A stretch of DNA of 64,000 nt from Stemphylium vesicarium (lineage: Eukaryota; Ascomycota; Dothideomycetes; Pleosporales; Pleosporaceae): NCBI GenBank assembly GCA_004380135.1, contig QXCR01000094.1, forward strand, positions 1-64,000, given 5' to 3'. Below, piece after piece: positions 1 to 11,872 of this stretch. Both the position numbers and the translations under genes were made by a program. The notes beneath the pieces were generated by a model that had not been told where the DNA came from, searched no databases, and saw nothing but the letters and a program-made list of their open reading frames with translations. Position 1 is the stretch's first letter. The number at the start of each line of letters is the position of its first letter.

Positions 1-332
1 GGGGGAAGGAGACGGGTATGTGGGTATTTACTCGCTGTGCGGGATGAAGGGGGTTGCGCTGGGTTGCGACATGGGAAGCGTTGTACTCACCAGCGGGGAG
101 GGGAGGTAGGAAGAAGGGATCTACAGGGGAGACTCGGGAAAAAAGGCGGTCAGCTAACCGCGTATATAGGCCTCTTATCCATCTCCAAGAGAAGAAAGAG
201 AACCCTGAAGGAAAAGCCTCAAACGGATCTCCTGCCTTGAACCCGCCGCACACGACGAACTCCCATCGATACTCTCAACCGCAAGGCAGAGATACCATTT
301 GCTATCTTTACTCCCCTTCTCGCAATTTCAAC
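1..332. other. window edge, no gene seen
   Basis: G-rich then mixed sequence upstream of the first small gene. It probably contains that gene's promoter and 5' leader. Short open frames here have no recognisable content. Confidence 0.4.
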
Positions 333-632
333 ATGTGCTCTTATACTTACTCGTGGTACTATTGTAACCACGATTACTACATCTGGTATGCACCAGCCCC
401 TTCAAAGTAAAGATGCTCGAGTATGGTGAGACTTAAGCTAACGTTTGCATTGTGGAATAGGGCCAATAGCATTGAAGTCTGCTCTTCGCGCTTACTCTCC
501 GGTTACTCGTACGATGCCTGGTCCATCGATATGTGCTCCAAGATGAAGATTGAATGCGGTGGCTTTTCAAACTACTACTGTACCGATTGTTCCGAAGATG
601 TGGCGTTGGAGTTTGAGCTCGATGAGTTGTAA
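333..632 (+). CDS. small cysteine-rich protein, two exons (hypothetical)
   Basis: Two exons, 333-406 and 461-632, give an 81-residue protein. The intron (407-460) begins GTAAAG, has a clear GCTAAC branch site and ends AATAG, and joining it keeps frame. The product has seven cysteines (residues 2, 11, 32, 50, 57, 65, 68). The N-terminal third is rich in Tyr and Trp and the C-terminus is acidic (EFELDEL). There is no signal peptide, so it is probably not a secreted effector. The spacing C-x6-C-x7-C-x2-C near the end could bind metal, but it matches no domain I know. The start was chosen because it is the only ATG in frame before a well-formed splice donor. Chance coding cannot be excluded; the good intron is the main support. 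Confidence 0.5.
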
Positions 633-1241
633 GCCCATGAATGTGGTATGTCCGCTTCACTTTTCTTCGGTGGTCTGTTGCGGTGGAGATGCAAAGGGAG
701 GGCGGAGATGGGTTGTGGAGTCCGTCCGCTGCAGCGGGGGGAGCGACGTGGGCGGGACAAGGGGCGATGCAGGAGATGCTGACATGTGGTGCTGCAGACG
801 CGAGATGCACGCGAAAGTGCACAGTGTGCATGCGGAGTGGCGCGTATAGGTTGCCCGGAGCTGGGTGACAGCTCACCGCCCTTCTTATGCAACGCACGCG
901 CTTCCGCCTCATCCCCGCGATAACGATCCGACACGTTGCTTTCCTCTTTCTTGTTCCATAGTCTGCATTCGAGTGTGCGATACCTCTTTCTCCTTTGACT
1001 TGAGCGTTAGTAGCGTATTGTAGGCGCGCTCTTGGCAGCTATTAGGCTGTATCTGCGCTATAGGTTTATTGGAAGGCGTTTGGGGATAAGGGAGTATATC
1101 TTGAGACCTTGTTGTATTATGGGCTATCTTGAGAGCGCGCATTAGGTTTACTAGACTGCATATAATGGGGCATTTATGCGACGTCTAATACATTAGCCTT
1201 TTTATACAGCGCACTTGGCTAAAGTGCCTGCATCCCATCTC
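633..1241. other. intergenic, nothing recognised
   Basis: About 600 bases between the small Cys-rich gene and the 3' end of the thioesterase gene. Open frames on both strands here overlap one another and are low in complexity. No gene is supported. Confidence 0.5.
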
Positions 1242-2759
1242 TTATTCTGTGAGACTGTCCTCTGCCGTCTTCGGGCTGACGGTATAGCCTTCTTCTAATG
1301 TCCGCCTGACCTGCTCTGCTCGTCTCCTTGCATCAATATACATCATAAACTCCTGATATGTCCTTGGCATGACCCTTATGTTCTTCGGCACGGTGAAGGT
1401 GTAGTTGAATTGCCCAGTCGGCTTCGAGTGGCCGTGCTCCACATCGCGCACCTTGGAGTCAATCCTAATCTGCACTCGCGTATATTCCGAGTTCTCGTCG
1501 AAATCTTCCCCAGGTGCACCAATAAGTGGTGGATCGGTATACACTACTGTTGCAGTGAGGTATAATATGCTGCCTACTGGCACGGGGTTCTGGAAGGTGG
1601 AGGGATCGAGCGAAACGAAGGTTGGACGGGCATGGGCGAAAGCTGCGGCGGCAGTAAAGGCAAGCTCGAAGGTTTGCTTGAGGAGGAAGCCACCGAAGAT
1701 CATAAAGTGATGTCGGTTACGGTATTGGGGTTGCATGATGGTGGCCGTCTGGAGGCGCGTAGCATCCATAGGAATCACGTTGTCCGGTCTGCGAACCTCG
1801 TCGTAGGGGTCTACGCTGATTAGCTGACCAATTGATGTTGCTGTCAACAGCAAGACGCACCATGGTACTGCAATTGCTTCTGCCAGAAGGCATGGATGAG
1901 ATCGCTCTCGAGATCATTCGGCGTGTGCTTGAGCAGCGAAGTATCCCGACGCTCTTTTCGCACTTTTGAATTTCGTTCACCTAGAGCATAGATGCGCTTC
2001 TCTTCGGGCGTCTCCACAACCAATGGGTTGACATTGACCGGTCTGCCAGCGCTGTTAGCTCGCCCTGAAGCCTGCAGGGACCACGACCTACTTCTTCGTA
2101 GCAGGGTCCAAAGACACCATGGTGAAAGTGCAGTTGATGAGCACATCCTCGTCTTTGGCCTTCTCACCCTGTTTGGGTGCTTTAGCAACCTGCATCGTGA
2201 TTTCCAAGCTACTCCTGCCCGTTGCATATGTGACGCGGCCGGAGAGCTCAAGATCACATATCTCTGTTAGCGGAGAGTGGATTGTGATACGGTCGCAGCT
2301 CGCAGTGACAGTGGTGACATCGTCGCCGGTGTGCTTGTATGCGATGATGCCCGAAAGTGCATCAAGGTCCATGAAGATGGTCCCAAGACGTATATGTCCC
2401 GAGGAATTGAGATATGTGTCGAGTATCCATGGATCTTGGGCTAGCGGAAGCACAACAGAGTGGTAGCTCTCATCCATGCGCTTTGGTGTCAATTTGCGAT
2501 CTTTGGGCAGTTCAGTCTTCGCCGAGGCCTCATTAGGCTGGTTTCCTCCTGCTTGCTGCTGTCGTAGAGCCTCTACCCACGGAGTCCGCACTCGCATAGC
2601 AGTGAGCTCCCGAAATACGCCATCGGTGTGCTGCGCAGTACTAGAGTGGAATGACTTGCGAGACGAATCCAGAACTATTGGTGAAAACAGTTTGGTGGCA
2701 TTGCTGCATCGCAGAGTTGGTCTGACGCGTCCGAACGCGTTTCTGGTGAGAAACCTCAT
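1242..2759 (-). CDS. mitochondrial acyl-CoA thioesterase, ACOT9-like (double hotdog)
   Basis: Three exons on the minus strand, 2759-2092, 2042-1861 and 1810-1242, encode 472 residues. Introns are 49 and 50 nt with GTAGGT and GTGCGT donors and GCTAAC/GCTAAT branch sites. The protein matches the two-hotdog acyl-CoA hydrolases related to animal ACOT9. Typical segments are HTPNDLESDLIHAFW in the linker and IMQPQYRNRHHFMIFGGFLL at the start of the second hotdog. These enzymes cleave acyl-CoA to free acid and CoA in mitochondria. The N-terminus (MRFLTRNAFGRVRPTLR) is basic and lacks acidic residues, as expected for a presequence, so I chose this ATG. An in-frame ATG at 2864 would add 35 residues. 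The gene shares a 189-bp divergent promoter with the unrecognised gene starting at 2949. Confidence 0.9.
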
Positions 2760-2948
2760 GTCGTGACGTGCGGTGGAGGTTGCGGAGCTGCCACCGCGCA
2801 AGGAAGCGACATGTGGGGGTGCTTGCCGATCCCTTGTCTTGGCGCGGAAGGCGATACCGCACAATTACCAACTCTCGCTTTCTCGCTTCTTCATGACCGA
2901 TGTCGCTCCCTTCTTTCTCCTTGCTGACTGAGGTCGTCTTGGACCGTA
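2760..2948. promoter_or_regulatory. short divergent promoter region
   Basis: Only 189 bp separate the chosen start codons of the thioesterase (minus) and the unrecognised gene (plus), so this stretch must hold both promoters. I see no clear TATA box. Confidence 0.5.
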
Positions 2949-4731
2949 ATGTCGCGATCAGTTGAGATGGGTCGCGCTGTTCTCAGCGCGCCCACCACAA
3001 ATCACGAGCTTTGGCTCACAACATTGATCACCATCTCACCAGAACAGAATGCAACTTACCTCGCGCAGCTCAAGCCAGCTCAGCTCCTCCGGGCTCTTTC
3101 TTCGGGTGCCTTCTGGGTCGGTCGCGGACATGATATGCACATGGACCTGAAACTCACTTTACAAGACGAAGCATTACCTTTGAAGCAGCTCCAAGACCTC
3201 ACGGATGCCATCATCCGGGCACCAGTAGGTTGTGCTACTAACACGACTTGCATTCATTGATTTCTCCATAGATATGGCATCAATTGATGTTGAGACCGAC
3301 TCTTCCCAGTAACGCCATAATAGAGTCAGGAACTGTGCGGCTCAATATCAGTCACGCTACCTCACCTGAAAATGCGATCCAACAAAAGCGTCACAGGCTA
3401 TTCTCTGGCGTGCCTGCCACGGATATTCGTCCACCAGAAGGCGTGATGTCCTTTCGTTTCCAGTCAGTGTCCCTCGTTATGGACATTTTAGAGACAAGCC
3501 CGCGCCGGGGACCTAAGGCGAGGCAATCGGCTACCTCTACAACTGAGGACCGGCCTTTCGGATCCGAGACCGAAGAAACTGTCACACACCTTTTCGATAC
3601 AGATCCTGCTGATGAAGCGCCACATCCTGATCACGCAGACCCCAACGCAATAGCTGCGAGCCGCAAACGAAAGCGACCCGCTGTGGACACGACGCCCACG
3701 TCTCTGAAGCCTCTCTATGGCATCCTGGATTCAAAGGTAAGACGCAATTGGGCATTACCAGATTCATCTTTGGAAAACGGATCTCTACCCACTGGAATCT
3801 CTCCAGTAGATTTACGGAATATGGTAGATCTCGCACTGCGTCTCTCAATACGCGGTACACTGAGCAAGTGCTCGAACGGTTTGAAGGTCAAAGCAAGCAC
3901 ATTCCGTTCAGGGCTGGCAGATATTGCACCCGCGTTATGGAGATGCGGGTATCTAGATGTACGAGACGTCTTGCGACATCAAGTACGCTGCTGATATATG
4001 CATAGGCTTTATCTCACAGAGCTCATTTAGCGCCTACCATCGCTAGCTCGCTTACCCAGTTGGGTTTTGTGAGAGGGACGTCTATCTCGCTCAAAGCCAA
4101 ACTGGAGAGCCTCAGCACTGTTGTGTATAGGAGTCGACCAGATAGGAGCCACCAACTAGGACACATAGGGCAGCCCGATGTTGCTCGTCTAAAGTCATCT
4201 GTTGCGAGTCAGCTATGGATGCACTCACAAAGAACACTCTTTGACAATCCCGTCCCGCCGATACAAGCTTGCGTTGTTTCCGATCCGCAGTTCGTGTACA
4301 CAGATTCCGAAGATATGCTAGCGGAAAGCAGCAATCGGCCGAGTCATGCTGTGCATGAGACACTGGATAAAACCTTTGCCTTGAACGACGCAAGCGACAC
4401 CCTTGATGACGGAAGTGTGCTGCATTCTGCTACTCGGGACGCGGAGGAAGATCTATTGTTCGATCCGCTGCCTTACGAAGTCATGTCAGATTTCGATTCT
4501 TGTGGTGACGGCAAGCCTGTTTCATCGTATTTTCGGACAGGGCTTTCTATTTCCGATACTTTCGACGTACAACCACCGGCACCCTTTCGTGAGACGCAGC
4601 GCGTTTATGAGGTTTCCCATCCAGCGGAGCTGGCATCGACCGTCTACTCATCAGCAATGAATGACAGCTCAAGAGCTTTGCACGAGGAGTGTTTGTTCGA
4701 GGATTATGAAAAGCATGTGCCGAATGCTTAA
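2949..4731 (+). CDS. unrecognised protein, about 550 aa, three exons
   Basis: Exon 1 is 2949-3224, followed by a 47-nt intron (GTAGGT...CCATAG, with TACTAAC) and exon 2 from 3272. The second intron has two frame-keeping solutions: GTACGC at 3983 to the acceptor before 4060 (552 aa), or GTATCT at 3949 to the acceptor before 4020 (554 aa). The last exon ends at 4731. The N-terminal ~200 residues look folded (a run of hydrophobic strands and helices around LWLTTLI and FWVGRG). A basic patch SRKRKRP in the middle could be a nuclear localisation signal. The C-terminal half is acidic and Ser-rich with low order. I considered cohesin kleisin and HORMA proteins, but their signature N-terminal motifs are absent. 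No function is assigned. It diverges from the thioesterase gene. Confidence 0.6.
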
Positions 4732-7437
4732 CCTCAGCCGTCCAACTACACGGGGAAGCTTGCAGCTTGGCTTGGGTTCACTACACTAGCCTCGCGGTTA
4801 ACAGGATTAAGTTTTCCAGCACTCTGGAATCTGCCTCAAGTGGGTCAAAACTCGTTTCACCTGGGACATGCCGCATCGTGTGGTCGTTATTACGGCACTT
4901 CAATCCCTATTTTTATTCGGAAAGACGGAATGAACAGACGTGTGTACAGCGTGTGTGAGTTTCACATACACTGCTCCTTGGACACCTGTATCTGCTTGTG
5001 ATGGCTGCACTGGTGCCAGTCCAATTCTTTCTTGGCACAGTCTGCATTAGACAGTCTTCAATGTTTGGTGCAAGAGATCAGGATTCCAATCGAGGCATGC
5101 CGATCAGAGGTTCACATGTGCCGCTCTACACGTTGCGCCACGTCCATGGACCGCGCTAATTTACCCGTCACTGTCCCTCAGCTCTTGGCGAACGCACTTA
5201 GCCAGAGTTTGGCCGTCGGCTCGAGCTGCAAATCATCCTGCAGCAGGGTCTAGCGGACACAAGACCTTTTGCGTGAAATCAGTTCCTGAATCGCAAGCGC
5301 CCGGAGCATGAGTCGATCTCGGCCATTCATCCAAGCGCAGACAACTTCCAAAGGGTGGAGCTCGCGTGGCGTAGACCAGCTCGATAGAAGTTTCCTGTCA
5401 GTCAATGTCGCCGACTTCTAACAGGTACATTGCCCCGCTACCGAGGCTATGATAAGCGAACCGAGAAGAAGTTTGGGTCGGAAGTCAAACGCCGAGGAAA
5501 CTTAACGCATGGCCAGCAGTCAGCAGAGATCTAGAGCTGCTATTTCAGAGTTTTCTAATGACGTTCGCGGCGGTCGTGATTGTAGTACCAAGGCTCTTTT
5601 GGCTCTTGAGTAGGCCAGCAACGGCAGTTCATCGATTACGCTCCACAACACGGCGGCTCGGAAGGATCCCTAAACGAGCGTTGATCAATTTTGGTTATCG
5701 GGCACGGACCGAGTCATGCTCCCTCAGAACGCGACTGAGGTGACCCCAATCCAGAGGTTACCATCAACCCCACTTTACCATGTGCCGTCGCACCAACGAA
5801 CGGTTCAGGGGCGTACAATTGTATGTCAACTCGGTATATCCGAGTCTACTATGCGGGTGGGCCTCTACTGGTCTTCTTCGCAATTGTCATGAAGCTGAGC
5901 ATTATCCCAACGTATTGTTGAGCAACAATGAGTAGCGCAGCTTTCAAGCGCTCATTGTGATCACTGCTATGACTGCGCACGAGCGATAAGCCCTATGTTA
6001 CACAAGTACGACGACCACACTTACAGGGCTTTTTCAAGTGCGGGATAGCGTGGCTGACACGGAGGCAGAGGGACGCGGGAGATACACAGGGGCGTTTGAG
6101 AACGAAAAGCATTGAACACGATCGGAAAAGATCTACGTTTTCACAAGGTGATCGCAGCCACGATGTGGTCCAAACAGCCAGTGGTGCCCCAATATCTCGT
6201 GCGAGCTGCGGGCGTAACCATATCAGCGTTTATTGTCACGTTTTGACCGACCCCCAAGCTCTCGCATCGTCGGCGGCCAAATCATATCTTCGTCCGCGGA
6301 GAGCTACTGTGACTGCCTCGTGTGGCAAACTAATTTTCCACACTCACCAATGCTATCGGAATTCCTGGGATCTTTCGGGCAGTGAACCAGACTTCTGCGT
6401 CCACGCTAACGGCACGATGACATACCCGCTAAAATCATGCATGCAAGACATTTGTCTCGCTGCGCAATCTCCACATCCAAATCACTCTCCCGTGTGGTAC
6501 ACAACGTTGTCACCAACCCAAAAGCGCGCTCATGTGAATGGAGAAAGCACGGGCTTTCCAGCAGTGGAACAGCCACAACTGTAACACAACGGCAGGTCAA
6601 GACCAGTTGAAAATATTTGCATGCTAAGCGGAGCCATAAGCGGAGTGAGTGATAAGGGTGCAGAGCGAGACAAAAGACGTAAACTTTGTTACTGCCAAAG
6701 CTCGGAGCGATGGGGGCTAGGTTTCATGGGCCATTGTGGTCATCGGCACATGGTGCATGAAGTGTGGCGTTGGAAGCTGGATTGGCACCATTGGCATCTA
6801 GGCATGACAACGGCAGAGCTTTGTGATCGGTCCCAGCAGGAAACTGTGGAGACTTGGTGCAACGGGGTCAACGCTGTCACGGCTGCGCCGCTAGGTTAAT
6901 AAGGCGCGAATTATGTCTCCCATACTACTGGAAACCTAGAGGGCATCATTTGCCAGCAAGAAGCCAACTACGTTTCTTCAAAACTTTCGCTCACCGGCCA
7001 CACCCTCGCACCGATACTCAGTTTTCTCTGCCGGCAGAAGTTACACAAACACTCTTCACTACGCGCACATGGTACTTGTATCCCGGCAAGCTCTGTCTCT
7101 TCCGATAACTGTCACTGCCTAGTCTTATCCCCAGTGGCACCAAGGCGGAACGACCTGACCATTTCTCAATCTCAATCTTCGTTGAAGGATGCAAACTACT
7201 TGGTTGTAGTCGAACGCTCCCCCGAAGAATACAGAGTATTACAAGTTTCATTCTCAGCTTCCTACGCTCAGGTGGTTGTTCAGGTACGTTACAGTCTCTT
7301 CCTAATGTCATGACCTCCCAGCGGACAACCGAGTAACAAGCCTCAGTACCCACTGCGAAAGAGCGTGTGTCAGGACTGGCGGTTGGGCTCACACGATTAC
7401 TGCCACTCTTGACGAACTCGGCCAGATAATTTTCAGC
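4732..7437. other. 2.7-kb stretch without a supportable gene
   Basis: Base composition is close to the surroundings and not AT-rich, so it shows no sign of repeat-induced mutation. The longest open frame (6096-6584, plus) has no family-like segments and no splice support. The last few hundred bases probably hold the promoter of the MHYT gene. Confidence 0.5.
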
Positions 7438-10045
7438 ATGTTGAACCCAGAAATTCAAACGAAGTACCCTTTGAAAAGCAGACCGACCATATCGTTCGTA
7501 CCCTACCTAATATTTTGCTCCTACCTCGTCAGCTTAATCGGCGCCTTTACGACCGTAGAGCTGCTACACCGAAGGGTCTCTGGGGCAGGGTGGCGCTCTT
7601 GGTATGTATTGAACAAATACATTCGTACGTCACCCTCTAACAGACTGAAGGGTACAAATAGGGGGCTGCGCAGTATCGTTTGGCTTAGTGGCAATCTGGT
7701 GCATGCATTTCGTAGGGAATCGCGCCATCGTCCTCGGTGATGGCGAAGATGAGATTCAACTATACTACAATCCGACGTATACAGCAGTATCCGCCATCCT
7801 GCCTGTCGTGGTAATCTTCCTGGGACTAGCAGCGGCGGATAAGTTCTACAAGGGGAGCAGGGGCCCCCTCGTCCGATTTGCATCTCTCGCCGTGTGCGGA
7901 GTATGTGGAGGAGCCGCGGTTACGGAGATGCATTACCTGGGCAACAACGGCACAACAAATTACCGCATCATATTGAGCTGGGGACACGTTGTCGGAGCCG
8001 CAGCTATCGCTGTTGGCGCCTGCCTCGTTTCCTTTGGTCTCTTTTTCCACTGGAGCAAACACTGGATGAATAATATCTGGAGGCGCATCATCGTGGCGTT
8101 TGTACTGGCTCTTGCAGTCTGTGGGTAGGTAACATGGAACACACTTCTCATTGAGCTCTCGTTGACACAAGCTAGAATGCATTGGACTGCAGCAGCAGGC
8201 ACCTGGTACGAGATTCGGGGCTACCACGACGGACCCGGAGAAGAGAGAAACACGAACCTCATCATCTCGCTATGTCTGGTAAGATTCATGGTCAGCTAAG
8301 ACTACCACCCACTAACAATCAGTCAGTGTCTAAGTGCTTGTGCTGTATGCTTCATGCTAGGCTTCATCAAGCAGCGCCAACGGAGGCTAGAAAAGAACAG
8401 AGCACAGCAAGTCGTATTGGCCGTCGCTACTTTCGATCCGGAAGGACGATTACTAGTCAGCCAAAGCGGCTTGATGCCGTGTCAGACCATAACACAGCAG
8501 TTCCACCGAAGGACCTTCGACGACGAGTTCAACACCTCGCATCCCGTTTTCCAATGGATCTTCAAGGTGTCTCGCAACTGGGCTGGCATCACGGATCTTA
8601 TCCCGTCAATGCGCGATCACCTACAATCGACTGGGTTCCTCCAAGCGCCCACTCAGGCGAGTAACAGTCGAGAATCTACGGATGGGGATGACGATTCGAG
8701 CTATTCGGCTACATTCCGAGAACTGTTTTGCATCACAGCACACGAAATCGCCAAGACACTTGACATGAGTCTCCAAAACCTGGGGTTTCTGTATGAGGAC
8801 GTCTTGACTACAGGTACGGTAATGAACCGCGCGATATGGACAGGAAACTATGGGACAAAGACTATCATGGCCGCAGAGGTCGCTACCAAAGATGTCGAAG
8901 CGGGAACCGCCAGCCCGATCCTATTCGGCAGGGGCCAAATGCTTGTACTCACGAGAAAGATTGACACAACAGAAGCGCACCGGCTACAGAATCTAGGTTA
9001 CGGCTTCGCGGGTATTGAGCAAGTCAGCGATCACTTGGCGCGAAGCTTGCAAATACCTCGGGATGATCTCGAGAATCTTGTCGGCCGTCTACACGCCTTT
9101 AGCGAACGAAAATCCTCCATGCCCAGCAAAGGAACTTACCTTGCGTCTTTCATCCTTCAGCCAAAACCCGGCATGAGGGGTCTAGATGTTATCGTACCGC
9201 GAGCGAACCCAGGCCGATTACCAATGGTCAAATTGGACGACGATGAGCTCAACGGTCGCGAACTTGGGATCCTCTGTACTTTCGACGGGCTCACTTTGGA
9301 TGAATGTCTAACACGCATCAACCAAAGAAAGACACCGGTAACACCAGATGACATTTTCACAAACAAGTTCCGCAATCGAATCATGGACTTGCTCCAAGAC
9401 TGCCCCGAGGAAGCGCTACGTCTTGCCGTATTCTCAGCACAGCAGCTCGACTTGACACACGGCCAATCGGAATTGAGCCAGGCAACTGTGTTTGCTTTCT
9501 GCGGCATCAAGGAGATTTATGTGCAATCACTGCAGAGTCTAACCCTCAAGACGATCTCGCTATCGTTTTTCCAAACCTATCTCAGGTCACAACCCGGATG
9601 TGCCGATCACGCGATATTAGCACAGCGCAACCATAAAGAATTCAGCAGTTTTCAGCGCGTTCCATCGATCCCAATAATGACTAGTAACTATAGCCCCAAG
9701 TGGCCGTGGAGATTGCGGTCCAAGAGGTCAGCTTCTACCGATATTAGCTGGAACGCGGATACATGCTCGGAGAAAGGTCTCGTCAATTACACGACATCGA
9801 ACTCACCCACCGAACTTCCGACGCCTGCGTGGGGAGGTATCATGGTCACTTCGACTCAGGATATTAGCGTGGCGGAAAGCAAGGATGGTGCCAATATGGA
9901 GATGCACGATCTTGGTGTAAAAGCCAAGGTTGGTATGGCTGAGACGGAGCAACCAACGCTGGCGGATCGATTGATGGCCATTACTACGGCGTTGCGGGAT
10001 CCACACGCGGTACGGCAGCCTGGCTATCACGGAATCCGAAAATAG
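7438..10045 (+). CDS. MHYT-domain membrane sensor protein
   Basis: Four exons (7438-7624, 7674-8124, 8176-8278, 8327-10045) encode 819 residues. Introns are 48-51 nt. The MHYT domain is a membrane sensor with repeated Met-His-Tyr motifs thought to bind copper and to sense O2, CO or NO; it is best known in bacteria. Here the motifs read CMHFVG (M73), EMHYLG (M148) and GMHWTAA (M214), spaced about 70 residues apart within hydrophobic helices. The first one is found only after removing the first intron. A final helix (around CLSACAVCFMLGF) leads into a basic stop-transfer (KQRQRR) and a ~550-residue cytosolic part with no catalytic motif that I recognise (no GGDEF, EAL or kinase signature). The C-terminal ~150 residues are Ser/Thr-rich. 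Ligand and output are unknown; fungal members of this family have little experimental work. Confidence 0.85.
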
Positions 10046-10549
10046 ATGGTTTGAGTGTAAGAGTATCCTTTGAAACAGCATTGCGCGGCGTTTTTTCTTG
10101 TGGGTGTCTGGAACGCCCTTGACGATTTGCCAGGATACAAAAGCCAGGGACGTCTAATCTTTAGGTTGGCGTGATCTCGGCCACGAGAGCCGATTACCGA
10201 TTGCATTCAGGTGCGCGTTTAAGATGTATCATGAGCTTGTAAATAAGACATTGTATGAACATAATCGACCCATGCGGGTAACGTGAGAATGGAAGGAGCG
10301 GGTGCGGGTCTCCGATAACGCATGCGAGCCCGGCATGGTGGGATGCTTGGCGAATGACGCTCATCCGAACTTTCTGTGCCCCACGCGTGAACTCCCCAAA
10401 CCATTGACTCAATTCTGAATTTGAGTGAGGAGTGCAGACACACCTCTGAGGAGTAAATTCTCTCGTTCCTTACTTTTCAGCTTGCACCACCGGAACTCGC
10501 ACCTTCCCTCGCTAGCGGTTATTGGAAGTTGCCGCACGACCCCTCGATC
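10046..10549. other. intergenic: 3' end of MHYT gene and CIA1 promoter
   Basis: About 500 bases between two plus-strand genes. Pyrimidine-rich sequence near 10440-10540 fits a 5' leader. No gene is seen. Confidence 0.5.
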
Positions 10550-11872
10550 ATGTCGTCGCCTACAGACGTACGAACGCATTGCCTCAAACCGCTCGCAACC
10601 CTTAGTCCTCCCTCCAACTCGCGAACGTGGCAATCCTCGCCACATCCCTCGCTTCCTATCGTCGCGACGGCGTGCTCAGACCGCAGCGTCCGTGTCTATA
10701 GCCTCACATCTTTCACGCTCCTCCATTCGATAACCGGAGGTCATAAGCGCAGTGTACGGACAGTATCGTGGAAGCCTGGTACCCAAGGCCAGAGTGTCTT
10801 GGCAACAGGTAGCTTCGACTCGAGCGCTGGTATTTGGCGACGCGAGGAGCAAGGCGGTGCACTGGAGAACGACTTCACGAGCCGGCGCATTGGTAACGCC
10901 GAGGACGATGAGGATCAGGACGACGAAGCAGAAGACTACCAATTCAGCTGCATCCTGGACGGCCACGAATCCGAGATCAAGTGCCTCTCGTGGAGTCCCT
11001 CGGGGCAATACCTAGCCACCTGTTCGCGCGACAAGAGCGTGTGGATATGGGAGGAGCTGGAAGATGACAACTTCGAGACGGTGGCTGTGCTACAGGAACA
11101 CGACGGAGATGTCAAATGTGTGGCGTGGCACCCAGAAGAGGATCTCTTGGTTAGTGCCAGCTACGATGACACGGTCCGGTTATACAGGGAAGATGCAGAC
11201 GATTGGGTTCAGGTCTCTATGATTGACGGGCATGACCAGACAGTGTGGTGGGCCGAGTTTGAGGGGAGTGGGATGAGCAAAAAGGATTGGAGGGCAGAGA
11301 GACAGGGGCTGTCAGAGGAGCAGACACAGTACACTGAAGGTCTTGAGCGATCAGGGCCGCGGTTAGCGACATGCTCAGATGATCGCACGGTGAGGATATG
11401 GAGGCGCAAGGCGAAAGAGAGGGATGAAAACGCAAGCAGCAACACAGGGGTACCAAGTATCATCCGGTCAGTCGCTATTGACGAAGACTGGTACCAGGAA
11501 GCCATCCTCCCACAAGTTCACGAACGCGCCATCTACTCGGTTTCATGGAGTCGCATTACAGGCATGATTGTCAGTGCTGGCAGCGACGGCAAGATTATTG
11601 TGTACAAGGAGCGGTGGCGGCAGCAAGCGTCGGATGGCGTCAACGGCGACAAAATGGACGTTGAGGGTGTGCAAGCGCAGTCCCCCACAGAATGGGTGGT
11701 AGTCGCAGAACTCTTCTCAGGGCACGACGTATTTGAGATTAACCACGTCTCTTGGGCGCGGAGAGCAGACAAGGGCAAGAGGTCTGATGACGAGGAGGTT
11801 GTGCTGAGCACTGGCGATGACGGCGAGGTTAGAGTGTGGACATTGGACGACGCCGCTGGGCCTGGAACATGA
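10550..11872 (+). CDS. CIA1: cytosolic Fe-S assembly protein Cia1 (WD40)
   Basis: One exon, 440 residues from ATG 10550 (MSSPTDVR). A run of WD40 repeats forms the seven-bladed propeller of Cia1/CIAO1, the targeting subunit that, with Cia2 and Mms19, hands Fe-S clusters to cytosolic and nuclear apoproteins. Family-typical pieces are visible: GGHKRSVRTVSWKP in blade 1, LDGHESEIKCLSWSPSGQYLATCSRDKSVWIWE in the next blades (shown in part as GHESEIKCLSWSPSG), LQEHDGDVKCVAWHP, and a late SWSRITGMIVSAGSDG. An acidic insert (EDDEDQDDEAEDY, around residue 125) lies between two blades, as in other fungal Cia1 proteins, which are longer than yeast Cia1 (330 aa). An earlier in-frame TTG is not used as start. 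Confidence 0.92.
   Translation: MSSPTDVRTHCLKPLATLSPPSNSRTWQSSPHPSLPIVATACSDRSVRVYSLTSFTLLHSITGGHKRSVRTVSWKPGTQGQSVLATGSFDSSAGIWRREEQGGALENDFTSRRIGNAEDDEDQDDEAEDYQFSCILDGHESEIKCLSWSPSGQYLATCSRDKSVWIWEELEDDNFETVAVLQEHDGDVKCVAWHPEEDLLVSASYDDTVRLYREDADDWVQVSMIDGHDQTVWWAEFEGSGMSKKDWRAERQGLSEEQTQYTEGLERSGPRLATCSDDRTVRIWRRKAKERDENASSNTGVPSIIRSVAIDEDWYQEAILPQVHERAIYSVSWSRITGMIVSAGSDGKIIVYKERWRQQASDGVNGDKMDVEGVQAQSPTEWVVVAELFSGHDVFEINHVSWARRADKGKRSDDEEVVLSTGDDGEVRVWTLDDAAGPGT

Noticed and set aside
54..410. 118-codon plus-strand frame at the window start
   Set aside because: Only its last part, read from ATG 333 and spliced at 407, looks like protein; the upstream part is low-complexity.
433..934. 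Two overlapping minus-strand frames
   Set aside because: They overlap each other and the small spliced gene, with His/Arg/Ser-rich shadow composition and no splice or family support.
6096..6584. 162-codon plus-strand frame
   Set aside because: No family-like segment, no hydrophobic or ordered pattern and no intron context; considered chance.
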